NCBI RefSeq assembly: GCF_902859705.1
Contig: NZ_CADIJO010000031.1
Location: 1-61,942 of the forward strand
From: Achromobacter deleyi
GTDB lineage: Bacteria; Pseudomonadota; Gammaproteobacteria; Burkholderiales; Burkholderiaceae_B
DNA: 61,942 bases
Reading direction: 5' to 3'
Below the pieces are notes generated by a model. The model saw only the letters and a list, made by a program, of their open reading frames with translations, was not told where the DNA came from and searched no databases. Shown one piece after another: positions 7,338-16,000 of this stretch (its first letter is position 1; each line of letters starts with the position of its first letter). Position numbers and translations under genes: made by a program.

Positions 7338-9011
7338 ATGGCTGCAGTTATCAATACCAACTACTTGTCGCTCGTTGCTCAGAACAACCTGAACAAGTCC
7401 CAATCCGCCCTGGGTACCGCCATCGAGCGTCTGTCGTCCGGCCTGCGCATCAACAGCGCCAAGGATGACGCCGCCGGTATGGCCATTGCCAACCGCTTCA
7501 CCGCCAACGTGAAGGGTCTGACCCAAGCCGCCCGCAACGCCAACGACGGCATCTCGCTGGCCCAGACGACGGAAGGCGCCGCCTCCGAAATCAACACCCA
7601 CCTGCAGCGCGTTCGCGAACTGTCGGTGCAAGCCGGTAACGGCAACTACTCGCAAGAGCAGTTGAACTCGATGCAAGATGAAATCAAGCAACGCTTGGAC
7701 GACATCAACCGCATCTCCGAACAAACCGACTTCAACGGCGTGAAGGTTCTGTCGGGCAACGCCAAGCCGCTGACGCTGCAAGTCGGCGCCAACGACGGCG
7801 AAACGATCACCCTGAACCTGTCGGAAATCAGCGTCAAGACGCTGGGTCTGGACGGCTTCAACGTGAACGGCACCGGCGTGACCAACAACCGCACCGCCAC
7901 CGTGTCCGACCTGCAAGCTGCTGGCGGCACCGCTGCTGGCAACGACTGGACCGTGACGACGAAGTTCGGCGCCGCGACCGCTGAGCAAGCCTTCGCCAAG
8001 CTGGAAACCGGCAACCAAGTCAACGTCCAAGCCGGCAACAGCTACACGTACGACGCCACCAACGGCAACTTCACGTTCACCAACAAGGCTGTCGGCACCG
8101 CCGGCACCGACGCGCTGGCCACCAGCCTGACCCCGGCTTCGGGCACCGTCACCGGTACCTACGCCAACAAGGGCGCCGCCTCGACCACGTTTGAAGTGGA
8201 CGCGACGGGCAAGGTCACGATCGGCGGCAAGGACGCCTTCCTGACCGCCGCTGGCGAACTGACCACCAACAACGCTGGCGCCGCTACCGCCGCCGACCTG
8301 AAGGGCGTGCTGGCTCAAGCCGCCAAGGCCGCTGCCGCAGGCGATGCTTCCGTGTCGATCGGTGGCAAGACCTACAACAGCAGCGGCACCGCCGGTACCC
8401 TGACGTTCACCGACACCAAGAGCAAGGACGCTGTCCTGGCCGAGTTCAAGGCCGGCGCTGCTGGCAGCACCGTGGTCCTGGGCCAAGGCATCACCAGCGC
8501 CACGCTGGCGTTCACCACCGGCGCTTCGACCGACACGTACGTTGACGACGCTGGCAAGTTCACCAAGATCGCTGGCGGCACGTTCACCACGACCTACACC
8601 GTTGACCCCAACACGGGCAAGGCTACGGTCAAGAGCGGCACGGGCACGGGCGACTACGCTGCGAAGGTCGGTTCGACCGCCTACGTGAGCAGCGGTGGCA
8701 AGCTGACGACCGAAACGACCAGCAAGGGCGACAAGACTGTCGATCCGCTGAAGACGCTGGACGCTGCCTTCACGAAGCTGGACAAGCTGACCGGCGAACT
8801 GGGCGCCGTGCAAAACCGCCTGGAATCGACCGTTGCCAACCTGAACAACATCGTGAACAACCTGTCGTCGGCCCGCTCGCGCATTCAAGACGCGGACTAC
8901 GCCACGGAAGTGTCGAACATGTCGAAGGCTCAGATCCTGCAACAGGCTGGTACCTCGGTTCTGGCGCAAGCCAACCAAGTGCCGCAAACCGTTCTGTCGC
9001 TGCTGCGTTAA
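7338..9011 (+). CDS. fliC: Flagellin FliC
   Basis: 557 aa. The N-terminal D0/D1 region (AAVINTNYLSLVAQNNLNKS, then ERLSSGLRINSAKDDAAG and NDGISLAQTTEGA) and the C-terminal D1/D0 region (LSSARSRIQDADYATEVSNM to VPQTVLSLLR) are typical. Between about residues 175 and 465 lies a large Thr/Gly/Ala/Lys-rich surface domain with repeated short units (e.g. TFEVDATGKVTIGG, TYTVDPNTGKATVKSG and two GGKLTT/AGELTT segments). That makes it longer than flagellins of about 390 aa in related species. GGGAG lies 7 nt before the ATG. Expression comes from the sigma-28 promoter at 7204-7230; a strong terminator follows. Export is by the flagellar type III system, so there is no signal peptide. Confidence 0.97.
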   Translation: MAAVINTNYLSLVAQNNLNKSQSALGTAIERLSSGLRINSAKDDAAGMAIANRFTANVKGLTQAARNANDGISLAQTTEGAASEINTHLQRVRELSVQAGNGNYSQEQLNSMQDEIKQRLDDINRISEQTDFNGVKVLSGNAKPLTLQVGANDGETITLNLSEISVKTLGLDGFNVNGTGVTNNRTATVSDLQAAGGTAAGNDWTVTTKFGAATAEQAFAKLETGNQVNVQAGNSYTYDATNGNFTFTNKAVGTAGTDALATSLTPASGTVTGTYANKGAASTTFEVDATGKVTIGGKDAFLTAAGELTTNNAGAATAADLKGVLAQAAKAAAAGDASVSIGGKTYNSSGTAGTLTFTDTKSKDAVLAEFKAGAAGSTVVLGQGITSATLAFTTGASTDTYVDDAGKFTKIAGGTFTTTYTVDPNTGKATVKSGTGTGDYAAKVGSTAYVSSGGKLTTETTSKGDKTVDPLKTLDAAFTKLDKLTGELGAVQNRLESTVANLNNIVNNLSSARSRIQDADYATEVSNMSKAQILQQAGTSVLAQANQVPQTVLSLLR

Positions 9012-9023
9012 TCACGCCGCAAC

Positions 9024-9095
9024 GTCCGACGGTCGGGTCGGACAGGCCGCAAGGCCTGCTCCACCCACCTTCGCACCAGGTCCTTCGCACCTGGT
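9024..9095 (+). other. Three stacked hairpins in the fliC 3' UTR
   Basis: After the fliC stop there are three hairpins before the terminator: GTCCGAC at 9024-9030 with GTCGGAC at 9037-9043; CAGGCC at 9043-9048 with GGCCTG at 9053-9058 around a GCAA tetraloop; ACCAGGT at 9075-9081 with ACCTGGT at 9089-9095. None has a T-run, so these are transcript structures rather than terminators. Confidence 0.65.
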
Positions 9096-9102
9096 CGCAA
9101 CC

Positions 9103-9131
9103 CAAGCCGGCGCAAGCCGGCTTGTTTTTTT
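9103..9131 (+). terminator. Rho-independent terminator of fliC
   Basis: CAAGCCGGC (9103-9111), loop GCAA, GCCGGCTTG (9116-9124), then seven T (9125-9131). A 9-bp GC-rich stem with a U-tract is a textbook intrinsic terminator. Confidence 0.93.
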
Positions 9132-9286
9132 GCGCGAGACCGTCGCGGCGTTTCGCCAGCGCGCCCGCCTCCTCCCGGCGAATCAACGCCAAGCCCCCCT
9201 TTTTCCCAGCTATTCGTGATTTGCCTGCCTTGGCACTTCCCGCATAATTGCCGTCGCACGCCTTTTGTATCCATATCTTTCGCAAC

Positions 9287-10162
9287 ATGACCGCCACGCC
9301 TCCCGATCCACTCGCTACGCAGCACGACACGACGGATCCCCGCGACGCGGAGCCGGAGGATGCGCAGACTCAGCAGTTGCGCGAAGAAAACCGCGCGCTG
9401 CGCGAGCTGCTGGCGGCGCAAGTGCAGGCCTCACTGCCACGCCCCAGCCTGGCCAAGCGCCTGGCCTGGTGGCTGATCAGCGCCCCGGGCGCCGCCCTGG
9501 TCGGCTGGCGCAGCCTGCTGGGCCGGGAAGATGCCGAGCCCATGACGGGCAAACGGGTGGGTTACGCCACATTGACGGTTCTGTACACGCTGGCGATCTA
9601 CGGCGCCCTGGTGCTGCTGGTGGTGTCCTGGAGCACGCCCAACGCCGCGCGCTCCGGCGTGAACGCGGCCGGCCCCGTGCGGGTGCCGCTGCAATCGCCC
9701 CCTGCGCCCGGCGCGGACGCTGCGCCCAAACCGTCCGATCCGGCAGAGACCCGCGAACCGGCGCCGGTGGCCGGTGCCGTGGATGATCGCTTAAAGACGG
9801 AAACCCCAACGGAAACCCCGACCGAGCCCGCCGCCGCCCCGCCCACCTCGGCCCCCACCGATACGAGAGATACCGAAGCCCCGGCGACGACGGACACGCC
9901 CGCGGCGGACGCCCCCGCCGCCACCCCACGCGAACCGGCTGCGGCGCCCGCCGCCGCCACGGCCCCGAAATCGACACTGCGCATCACCGAGATTCCCGCC
10001 GAGAACCCCCACGCCTGGGTCGACAACCTGAAGGCGGAACTGGCGCGCTGCGCCACGCTGGGCTTTTTCGAGCGGCCGGATTGCGCCTGGGCCGCACGCA
10101 AGCAGTTCTGCGGCGCGAACCAGGGCTGGGGCGCGATCAAGGAATGCCCGATCCAGCAATGA
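9287..10162 (+). CDS. Unknown membrane-anchored protein with Pro/Ala/Thr-rich linker and Cys-containing C-terminal segment
   Basis: 291 aa from the ATG at 9287 (a TTG at 9248 would add 13 residues). I do not recognise a family. Visible parts: a charged N-terminus with a short coiled coil (about 28-48, LREENRALRELLAAQ), an amphipathic/hydrophobic patch at 57-73, one strong membrane helix at 91-114, a 120-residue linker rich in Pro, Ala, Thr and Asp, and a conserved-looking C-terminal 50 residues with Cys255, Cys266, Cys275 and Cys287. The likely topology is cytoplasmic N-terminus and periplasmic C-terminus, where the four cysteines could form two disulfides. It stands alone between fliC and yjfB; a TTGCCT-N16-CATAAT promoter-like sequence precedes it. 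Confidence 0.72.
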   Translation: MTATPPDPLATQHDTTDPRDAEPEDAQTQQLREENRALRELLAAQVQASLPRPSLAKRLAWWLISAPGAALVGWRSLLGREDAEPMTGKRVGYATLTVLYTLAIYGALVLLVVSWSTPNAARSGVNAAGPVRVPLQSPPAPGADAAPKPSDPAETREPAPVAGAVDDRLKTETPTETPTEPAAAPPTSAPTDTRDTEAPATTDTPAADAPAATPREPAAAPAAATAPKSTLRITEIPAENPHAWVDNLKAELARCATLGFFERPDCAWAARKQFCGANQGWGAIKECPIQQ

Positions 10163-10273
10163 AACCGCCTGACGGCGTGCGGTAAAACGTTGCCCCGCCC
10201 GCACGAAGCAGGCGATAATCGACTCACCCTTGCCGGCCCCCGCCCGGCATGCTTGCCACCAGGACACCCCGCC

Positions 10274-10468
10274 ATGGATCTTTCCGTCAACAACACCGTC
10301 AACACCGGCCTGGCCATGCGCGACGCGCAACTGATGGCGGAAATCCAGGCGCGCGTCACCAAGAAAGCCATCAACGCGCAGGCCGACACCGTCGCCACGC
10401 TGATGCAATCGCTGCCGGTGGTCGCCATCGACGGCACGCTGGGCACGCGCATCAACACCCAGGCGTAA
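10274..10468 (+). CDS. YjfB-type putative motility protein
   Basis: 64 aa, starting MDLSVNNTVNTG. The N-terminus, the central MAEIQARVTKKAINAQAD helix and the small size match the YjfB family annotated as putative motility proteins (name from Bacillus subtilis); the molecular role is not known. Its place at the end of a flagellar block agrees. The upstream GGCGATAATC resembles a sigma-28 -10 box, but no matching -35 is found 11 nt upstream, so sigma-28 control is doubtful. A terminator follows at 10535-10555. Confidence 0.78.
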   Translation: MDLSVNNTVNTGLAMRDAQLMAEIQARVTKKAINAQADTVATLMQSLPVVAIDGTLGTRINTQA

Positions 10469-10534
10469 TACCCGCCGCGCTCGCCGCCACGCGGCGACGC
10501 CCACGCGCTCGACAGGCGCAGCTCGCCTTCCTAC

Positions 10535-10555
10535 AGCCTGCCTCGCAGGCTTTTC
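10535..10555 (+). terminator. Rho-independent terminator after yjfB
   Basis: AGCCTGC (10535-10541), loop CTC, GCAGGCT (10545-10551) followed by TTTCT. It closes the motility block just before the convergent lysR gene. Confidence 0.75.
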
Positions 10556-10576
10556 TGCCCTGCATTCCGTCCGCCC

Positions 10577-11473
10577 TCAGGCGTCCAGGTGCTTGCGCAT
10601 CAGTTCCTCGAACCATTCCAGAAATACCGCCAAGCGGCGTGAGCGCTGCCGCCGGTGCGGATACAGCAGCGTCACCGGCATGGCCGCGGCGCGGTGGGCC
10701 GGCATGACGTCGACCAATTCCCCCGCGTCCAGCAGGTGCTGCACGTCGAAGCGCGGGATCTGGATCAGCCCCAGGCCCGCCAGGCAGCAGGCGATATAGC
10801 TTTCGGCGTTGTTCACCACCACCCGGCTGGGCAGTGCGACGGCCTGCCCGGCCGCGATTTCCCAAGGCAGTTCGCGGCCCGTCGTGGGCGACGCATAGCC
10901 CACCATCCAGTGTCCCTGCGCCAGGTCCTCGGGCGTGAGCGGCACGCCCTGTTCGCGCAAGTAAGCCGGGCTGGCGCAATTGACCAGGGCAATGCGGCCC
11001 AGCGGCCGCGACACCAGGCTGCTGTCGTGCAGCGCGCCGATGCGCACCGCGCAGTCGACGCCTTCCTGGATCAGGTCGATGGCGCGGTCACTGGACCCCA
11101 GCGCCAACTGCAAGCGGGGATGGCGGCGCAGCAGCCCCGGCAGCGCCGGGGCCACCAGTCGCCGGGCGATGCGGCTGGGCACGTCCACATTCAGGCGTCC
11201 GGCCACCTGGCGCGCGCTCTGCTGGAACAGGTGGTCGATCTCTTCCACCTCGGCCAGCAGCGGTCGCAGGCGTTCCAGCAACTGGGCGCCGTCGGCGGTC
11301 AGGCGCACCTGGCGCGTGGTCCGGTGCAGCAGCCGCACGCCCACCTGGGTTTCCAATTGCTGGATGGCCGCCGATACGGAGGCGCGCGCCAGTTCCAGCG
11401 CATTGGCGGCCTTGATGAAACTGCCCATCTCCGCCACCTGCGCGAAGACGCGGTACTGTTCGAATCTGTCCAT
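10577..11473 (-). CDS. LysR-family transcriptional regulator
   Basis: 298 aa from the ATG at 11473 (MDRFEQYRVFAQVAEMGSF); an in-frame ATG at 11500 would add 9 residues. The winged HTH covers about residues 1-60 (SFIKAANALELARASVSAAIQQLE, then LLHRTTRQVRLT), with a periplasmic-binding-like effector domain after residue 90. The sequence is closest to the subgroup that often controls a neighbouring oxidoreductase. It lies 82 bp downstream of the SDR gene on the same strand, so the two may share a transcript; the effector is unknown. Confidence 0.88.
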   Translation of the reverse strand: MDRFEQYRVFAQVAEMGSFIKAANALELARASVSAAIQQLETQVGVRLLHRTTRQVRLTADGAQLLERLRPLLAEVEEIDHLFQQSARQVAGRLNVDVPSRIARRLVAPALPGLLRRHPRLQLALGSSDRAIDLIQEGVDCAVRIGALHDSSLVSRPLGRIALVNCASPAYLREQGVPLTPEDLAQGHWMVGYASPTTGRELPWEIAAGQAVALPSRVVVNNAESYIACCLAGLGLIQIPRFDVQHLLDAGELVDVMPAHRAAAMPVTLLYPHRRQRSRRLAVFLEWFEELMRKHLDA

Positions 11474-11555
11474 ACCCGTTCCGGCGTGTTCCGGCGGCAC
11501 GGCGCCGCCGGGCCCAGCATAGCCGGTCCGTCTGCCGGCCCGCTGCCCCCGCCGC

Positions 11556-12329
11556 TTACTTGGTGGTGTAGCCGCCGTTGATCAGGATGGTCTGCCCCGT
11601 GATCCACCAGCCGTCGCTGACCAGGTGGCGGATGAACGGCACCACGTCTTCGATGTCGGTCAGACCGGTCTTGGAAAATGGCGACAGCGCGGCCGCGGTC
11701 TTGTGATACGCGACCGCATCGGCGCCTTCTGCCGGATAGAAGAACGGCGTGTCCATCGGGCCCGGGCCCACCGCCGTCACCGAGATGCCGCGGGCGCCGA
11801 ACTCCTTGGCCGCGGCGCGGGTGTAGTGCTCGACCGGCGCCTTGCTGCCGGCATAGGCCGCGTAGAACGGCGTGAAGGCGCCCAGCAGGGATGTCACCAG
11901 GGTGCAGACCTTGCCGTTGTCATTCACATGCCGGCCCGCCTCTTTCAGGAAGAAGAACGCCGACTTGGCGTTGACGGCGGCCATCTCGTCGTACTCGGCC
12001 TCGCTGATCTCGGCCAGCGGCTTCTTGAGCACCTTGCCGACCGTGTTGATGGCGATGTCGGGGCGGCCCACCACGGCCACGGCATCGGCAAACAGCTTTT
12101 CGACGGCGCCCGCCGTGCTCAGGTCGGCCTGCAACGCCACCGCCTTGGCCCCGGCGGCCTCGATGGCGGCCACCGTGGCGTCGGCGTCCGGCTTGGATGC
12201 GGCGCTGTTGTAGTGGATGACGACGGCGCGGGCGCCTTGCGTAGCCAGGTCGCGGGCGATCAGACCGCCCAGGTTCTTGGCGCCGCCGGCGATCAGCGCG
12301 ACTTTGCCTTTGATGGAATGGTCTGCCAT
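11556..12329 (-). CDS. SDR-family oxidoreductase
   Basis: 257 aa Rossmann-fold short-chain dehydrogenase. The cofactor motif is GGAKNLGG (residues 15-22) instead of the usual TGxxxGIG; the conserved Asn-Ala-Gly motif is replaced by INTVGK near residue 95. The catalytic Ser is in TSLLGAF and the Tyr-Lys pair in YAAYAGSK. The end (WWITGQTILINGGYTTK) is typical of classical SDRs. GGAGAG precedes the ATG. Substrate unknown. It is followed by the lysR gene. Confidence 0.88.
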   Translation of the reverse strand: MADHSIKGKVALIAGGAKNLGGLIARDLATQGARAVVIHYNSAASKPDADATVAAIEAAGAKAVALQADLSTAGAVEKLFADAVAVVGRPDIAINTVGKVLKKPLAEISEAEYDEMAAVNAKSAFFFLKEAGRHVNDNGKVCTLVTSLLGAFTPFYAAYAGSKAPVEHYTRAAAKEFGARGISVTAVGPGPMDTPFFYPAEGADAVAYHKTAAALSPFSKTGLTDIEDVVPFIRHLVSDGWWITGQTILINGGYTTK

Positions 12330-12433
12330 GGAAACTCTCCTGCATCGGTAAGGGGAGATTCGATTCTAGGCAGCCGCTACGTCAGAATCAGCCCGCTGGA
12401 GCGGGATGGATTATCCAGAAAAACGTCCCAATG

Positions 12434-12468
12434 AAAACAGCCCGACGGGGGAAGACCCCCATCGGGCT
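12434..12468 (-). terminator. Terminator of the pyruvate dehydrogenase operon
   Basis: Read on the minus strand: AGCCCGA-t-GGGGG, loop TCTT, CCCCC-g-TCGGGCT, then a GTTTT tail (A-run at 12434-12437 on plus). It sits 47 bp after the lpdA stop. Confidence 0.85.
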
Positions 12469-12514
12469 GCGCGGCCTTGGCCAGGCCGGACCGACGTCCG
12501 GCACACGCCGCGGC

Positions 12515-14296
12515 TTACTTCTTTTTCATGGGTGGCAGGTCGGTGCAGACGCCTTCGGCCACTTCGGCCGCCATGCCCACCGATTCACCCAGCGTCGGAT
12601 GCGGGTGGATGGTCTTGGCGATGTCGATGACGTCGGCGCCCATTTCCACGGCCAGCGCCACTTCGCTGATCAGGTCGCCGGCGTGGGTACCCACGATGCC
12701 GCCGCCCAGGATGCGATGCGACTCGGCGTCGAACAGCAGCTTGGTGAAGCCTTCGTCGCGGCCGTTGGCGATGGCGCGGCCCGAGGCGGCCCACGGGAAC
12801 ACGCCCTTCTCGACCTTGATGCCCTGCTTCTTGGCTTCGTCTTCGGTCAGGCCGACCCACGCCACTTCCGGATCGGTGTAGGCCACCGACGGAATCACGC
12901 GGGCGTCGAAGAACGACTTCTGGCCGGCGGCGGCTTCGGCCGCCACGTGGCCTTCATGCACGGCCTTGTGCGCCAGCATGGGCTGGCCGACGATGTCGCC
13001 GATGGCGAAGATGTGCGGCACGTTGGTGCGCATCTGGCGATCGACTTCGATGAAGCCGCGGTCGGTCACCACGATGCCTGCCTTGTCGGCGCCGATCTTC
13101 TTGCCGTTGGGGCTGCGGCCCACGGCCTGCAGCACCAGGTCGTAGCGCTGCGGCTCTTTCGGCGCGCCCTCGCCTTCGAAGGTGACGTAGATGCCGTCTT
13201 TCTTGGCCTCTGCGCCGACCGTCTTGGTCTTGAGCATGATGTTGTCGAAACGGCCGACGTTCTTTTTCTGCCAGACCTTGACCAGGTCGCGGTCGGCGCC
13301 CTGCATCAGGCCGTCCAGCATTTCCACGACGTCCAGGCGCGCGCCCAGCGTGGAATACACCGTGCCCATTTCCAGACCGATGATGCCGCCGCCGATGATC
13401 AGCATCTTCTTGGGGATTTCACGCAGCAGCAAGGCGCCGGTGGAATCGACGATGCGCTCGTCGGCGGGCAGGAACGGCAGCTTCACCGACTGGCTGCCGG
13501 CGGCGATGATGGCCTGCTTGAAGCGGATGGTCTGCGACTTGCCGTCGGCGCCCTTGACCGCCAGGTGGTTGGCGTCGGCGAACTCGCCCACGCCCGTCAC
13601 CACGGTGACCTTGCGGGCCTTGGCCATGCCGGCCAGGCCGCCGGTCAGCTTGGCGACCACGCTGTCCTTGTAGCCGCGCAGCTTGTCCAGGTCGATCTTG
13701 GGCTCGCCGAAGCTGATGCCGTGGGCCGCCAGCTCGCGCGCTTCGTCGATGATGGCGGCGTTATGCAGCAGTGCCTTGGACGGAATGCAGCCCACGTTCA
13801 GGCACACGCCGCCCAGCGTCGAATAGCGCTCGACCAGCACCACGGACAGGCCCAGGTCGGCGGCGCGGAAGGCGGCCGAATAGCCGCCGGGGCCGGCGCC
13901 CAGCACCAGCACGTCGCATTCGGAATCGGCCGAACCCTTGAAGCTGGCGGCAGCGGGAGCCGCTGCGGCAGCCTTGGGGGCCTCGGCTTTCGCGTCGGCC
14001 TTCGGGGCTTCTGCCTTGGGCGCGTCGGCCTTGGCAGCCGGCGCGGCGGCGGCGTCCGAGGCTTCGACCTCGAGCACCACGGCGCCCTCGGCGACCTTGT
14101 CGCCCACCTTCACGGCGATCGACTTGACCACGCCACCCTGCGAGGCCGGGATTTCCATCGAGGCCTTGTCGGATTCGACGGTGATCAGGCTTTGCTCGGC
14201 CTTGATCGTATCGCCCACGGCGACCAGCACTTCGATGACTTCGACTTCCTTGAAGTCACCGATGTCCGGCACTTTGATTTGAACGGTATTGCTCAT
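12515..14296 (-). CDS. lpdA: Dihydrolipoyl dehydrogenase (E3) with N-terminal lipoyl domain
   Basis: 593 aa, about 120 longer than a plain E3 because residues 1-80 are a lipoyl domain (lipoylated Lys44 in VESDKASME), joined by an Ala/Pro/Lys linker. From about residue 127 it is a FAD disulfide oxidoreductase: [17 protein letters not shown], the redox pair in [13 protein letters not shown], the NAD site [10 protein letters not shown], and the C-terminal HPHPTLGE with the catalytic His. It reoxidises dihydrolipoamide on E2 and reduces NAD+. It is the third gene of aceE-aceF-lpdA, 12 nt after aceF. Confidence 0.96.
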   Translation of the reverse strand: MSNTVQIKVPDIGDFKEVEVIEVLVAVGDTIKAEQSLITVESDKASMEIPASQGGVVKSIAVKVGDKVAEGAVVLEVEASDAAAAPAAKADAPKAEAPKADAKAEAPKAAAAAPAAASFKGSADSECDVLVLGAGPGGYSAAFRAADLGLSVVLVERYSTLGGVCLNVGCIPSKALLHNAAIIDEARELAAHGISFGEPKIDLDKLRGYKDSVVAKLTGGLAGMAKARKVTVVTGVGEFADANHLAVKGADGKSQTIRFKQAIIAAGSQSVKLPFLPADERIVDSTGALLLREIPKKMLIIGGGIIGLEMGTVYSTLGARLDVVEMLDGLMQGADRDLVKVWQKKNVGRFDNIMLKTKTVGAEAKKDGIYVTFEGEGAPKEPQRYDLVLQAVGRSPNGKKIGADKAGIVVTDRGFIEVDRQMRTNVPHIFAIGDIVGQPMLAHKAVHEGHVAAEAAAGQKSFFDARVIPSVAYTDPEVAWVGLTEDEAKKQGIKVEKGVFPWAASGRAIANGRDEGFTKLLFDAESHRILGGGIVGTHAGDLISEVALAVEMGADVIDIAKTIHPHPTLGESVGMAAEVAEGVCTDLPPMKKK

Positions 14297-14308
14297 AGGG
14301 CTCCCCGT

Positions 14309-15988
14309 TTACAGCGCGATGCGGCGGAAGTCGGCCAGCAAGGCGCCCAGATAGGCGTTGAAGCGGGCAGCGGCGGCGCCGTCGATGACGCGGTGGTCAT
14401 AGGACAGCGACAGCGGCACGATCAGGCGCGGCACGAACTGCTTGCCGTCCCAGACGGGCTTGTGCGACGAACGCGACACGCCCAGGATGGCCACTTCGGG
14501 CGCGTTGATGATCGGCGTGAACGAGGTGCCGCCGATGCCGCCCAGCGACGAGATCGAGAAGCAGCCGCCCTGCATGTCGGCGGGCGAGATCTTGCCGTCG
14601 CGCGCCTTCTTGGACAGGTCGGTCATTTCCTGGGCGATCTGCAAAATGCCCTTCTTGTCGGCATCGCGGATCACCGGCACCACCAGCCCGTTGGGCGTAT
14701 CGGCGGCGAAACCGATGTGGTAGTACTGCTTGAGCACCAGATTGTCGCCATCCAGCGAGGCGTTGAACTCGGGGAACTTCTTCAGGGCCGCAACCACGGC
14801 CTTGATCAGGAAAGCCAGCATCGTGACCTTGATGCCCGACTTCTCGTTTTCCTTGTTCAGCGTGACGCGCAGCGCTTCCAGGTCGGTGATGTCCGCTTCG
14901 TCGTTGTTGGTGACGTGCGGGATCATGACCCAGTTGCGGTGCAGGTTCGCACCGGAAATCTTCTTGATGCGCGACAAGGGCTTGGCTTCGACCGGACCGA
15001 ACTTGGTGAAGTCGACCTTGGGCCACGGCAACAGACCCAGCGCGGCGCCGTCGGCCGAACCGCCGGCGGCAGCAGGCGCGGCCGAAGACGACAGGGCCTG
15101 CTTGACGAAGGCGCGCACGTCCTCGGCGGTGATGCGGTCTTTGGGACCGGAACCCTTGACCTTGCTGAGGTTCACCCCCAGTTCACGGGCGAACTTGCGC
15201 ACCGACGGCGATGCGTGCGGCAGTTGGCCGGGCTTGAGGTTGGCGTCTTCCAGCGCGGCGGCCGGGGCCGGGCGCGAGGCGGGCGCGGCCGGGGCGGCTT
15301 CCGACTTGGCTTCGGCCTTCGGCGCGGCGGCGGCTTCGGTCTTGGTAGCAGAAGCGGTGGCAGCGGCAGCGGCCGGCGCGGCGGCAGGCGCGCTGCCTTC
15401 CACCACGACCACGATCGAGCCCTTGGCGACCTTGTCGCCGACCTTGACCTTCACTTCCTTGACCACGCCGCCTTGCGAGGCGGGGATTTCCATCGAGGCT
15501 TTGTCGGACTCGACGGTGATGAGGCTTTGCTCGGCCTTGATGGTGTCGCCGACGGCGACCATGACTTCGATGACTTCCACTTCCTTGAAGTCGCCGATGT
15601 CCGGCACTTCGATCTCGATCGGGCCGCTGGCGGCGGCCGGCGCAGCCGCTTCCGCCTTGGCGACGGGCGCGGCGGCGGCAGCCTGCTTGGGCGCTTCCTT
15701 GGCTTCGGCCTTGGGGGCTTCTTCCTTGGCGGCCGGTGCGGCGGCGTCTGCCGCTTCCACTTCGAGCACTACGGCGCCTTCGGCGACCTTGTCGCCGACC
15801 TTGACAGTGATCGACTTCACCACCCCGCCCTGCGAGGCGGGGATTTCCATCGAAGCCTTGTCGGATTCGACGGTAATCAGGCTCTGCTCGGCCTTGATCG
15901 TGTCGCCCACCGCCACCAGCACTTCAATGACTTCCACTTCCTTGAAGTCGCCGATGTCGGGAACCTTGATTTGCACGACGTTGCTCAT
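14309..15988 (-). CDS. aceF: Pyruvate dehydrogenase E2, dihydrolipoyl acetyltransferase
   Basis: 559 aa. Two lipoyl domains (about 1-80 and 122-200), each with [11 protein letters not shown] around the lipoylated lysine, are separated by Ala/Pro/Lys linkers. A peripheral-subunit-binding domain follows ([22 protein letters not shown], about 265-300), then the catalytic domain from about 340 with [10 protein letters not shown] near the C-terminus, containing the active-site His. It transfers the acetyl group from lipoamide to CoA and forms the core of the complex. It starts 12 nt after the aceE stop. Confidence 0.96.
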   Translation of the reverse strand: MSNVVQIKVPDIGDFKEVEVIEVLVAVGDTIKAEQSLITVESDKASMEIPASQGGVVKSITVKVGDKVAEGAVVLEVEAADAAAPAAKEEAPKAEAKEAPKQAAAAAPVAKAEAAAPAAASGPIEIEVPDIGDFKEVEVIEVMVAVGDTIKAEQSLITVESDKASMEIPASQGGVVKEVKVKVGDKVAKGSIVVVVEGSAPAAAPAAAAATASATKTEAAAAPKAEAKSEAAPAAPASRPAPAAALEDANLKPGQLPHASPSVRKFARELGVNLSKVKGSGPKDRITAEDVRAFVKQALSSSAAPAAAGGSADGAALGLLPWPKVDFTKFGPVEAKPLSRIKKISGANLHRNWVMIPHVTNNDEADITDLEALRVTLNKENEKSGIKVTMLAFLIKAVVAALKKFPEFNASLDGDNLVLKQYYHIGFAADTPNGLVVPVIRDADKKGILQIAQEMTDLSKKARDGKISPADMQGGCFSISSLGGIGGTSFTPIINAPEVAILGVSRSSHKPVWDGKQFVPRLIVPLSLSYDHRVIDGAAAARFNAYLGALLADFRRIAL

Positions 15989-16000
15989 GTCTCTTTACCC

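Noticed and set aside
10163..10273. Sigma-28 promoter for the yjfB gene
   Set aside because: GGCGATAA fits the -10 box, but no TAAAG-like -35 lies 11 nt upstream; the nearest (TAAAACGT) is 20 nt away.
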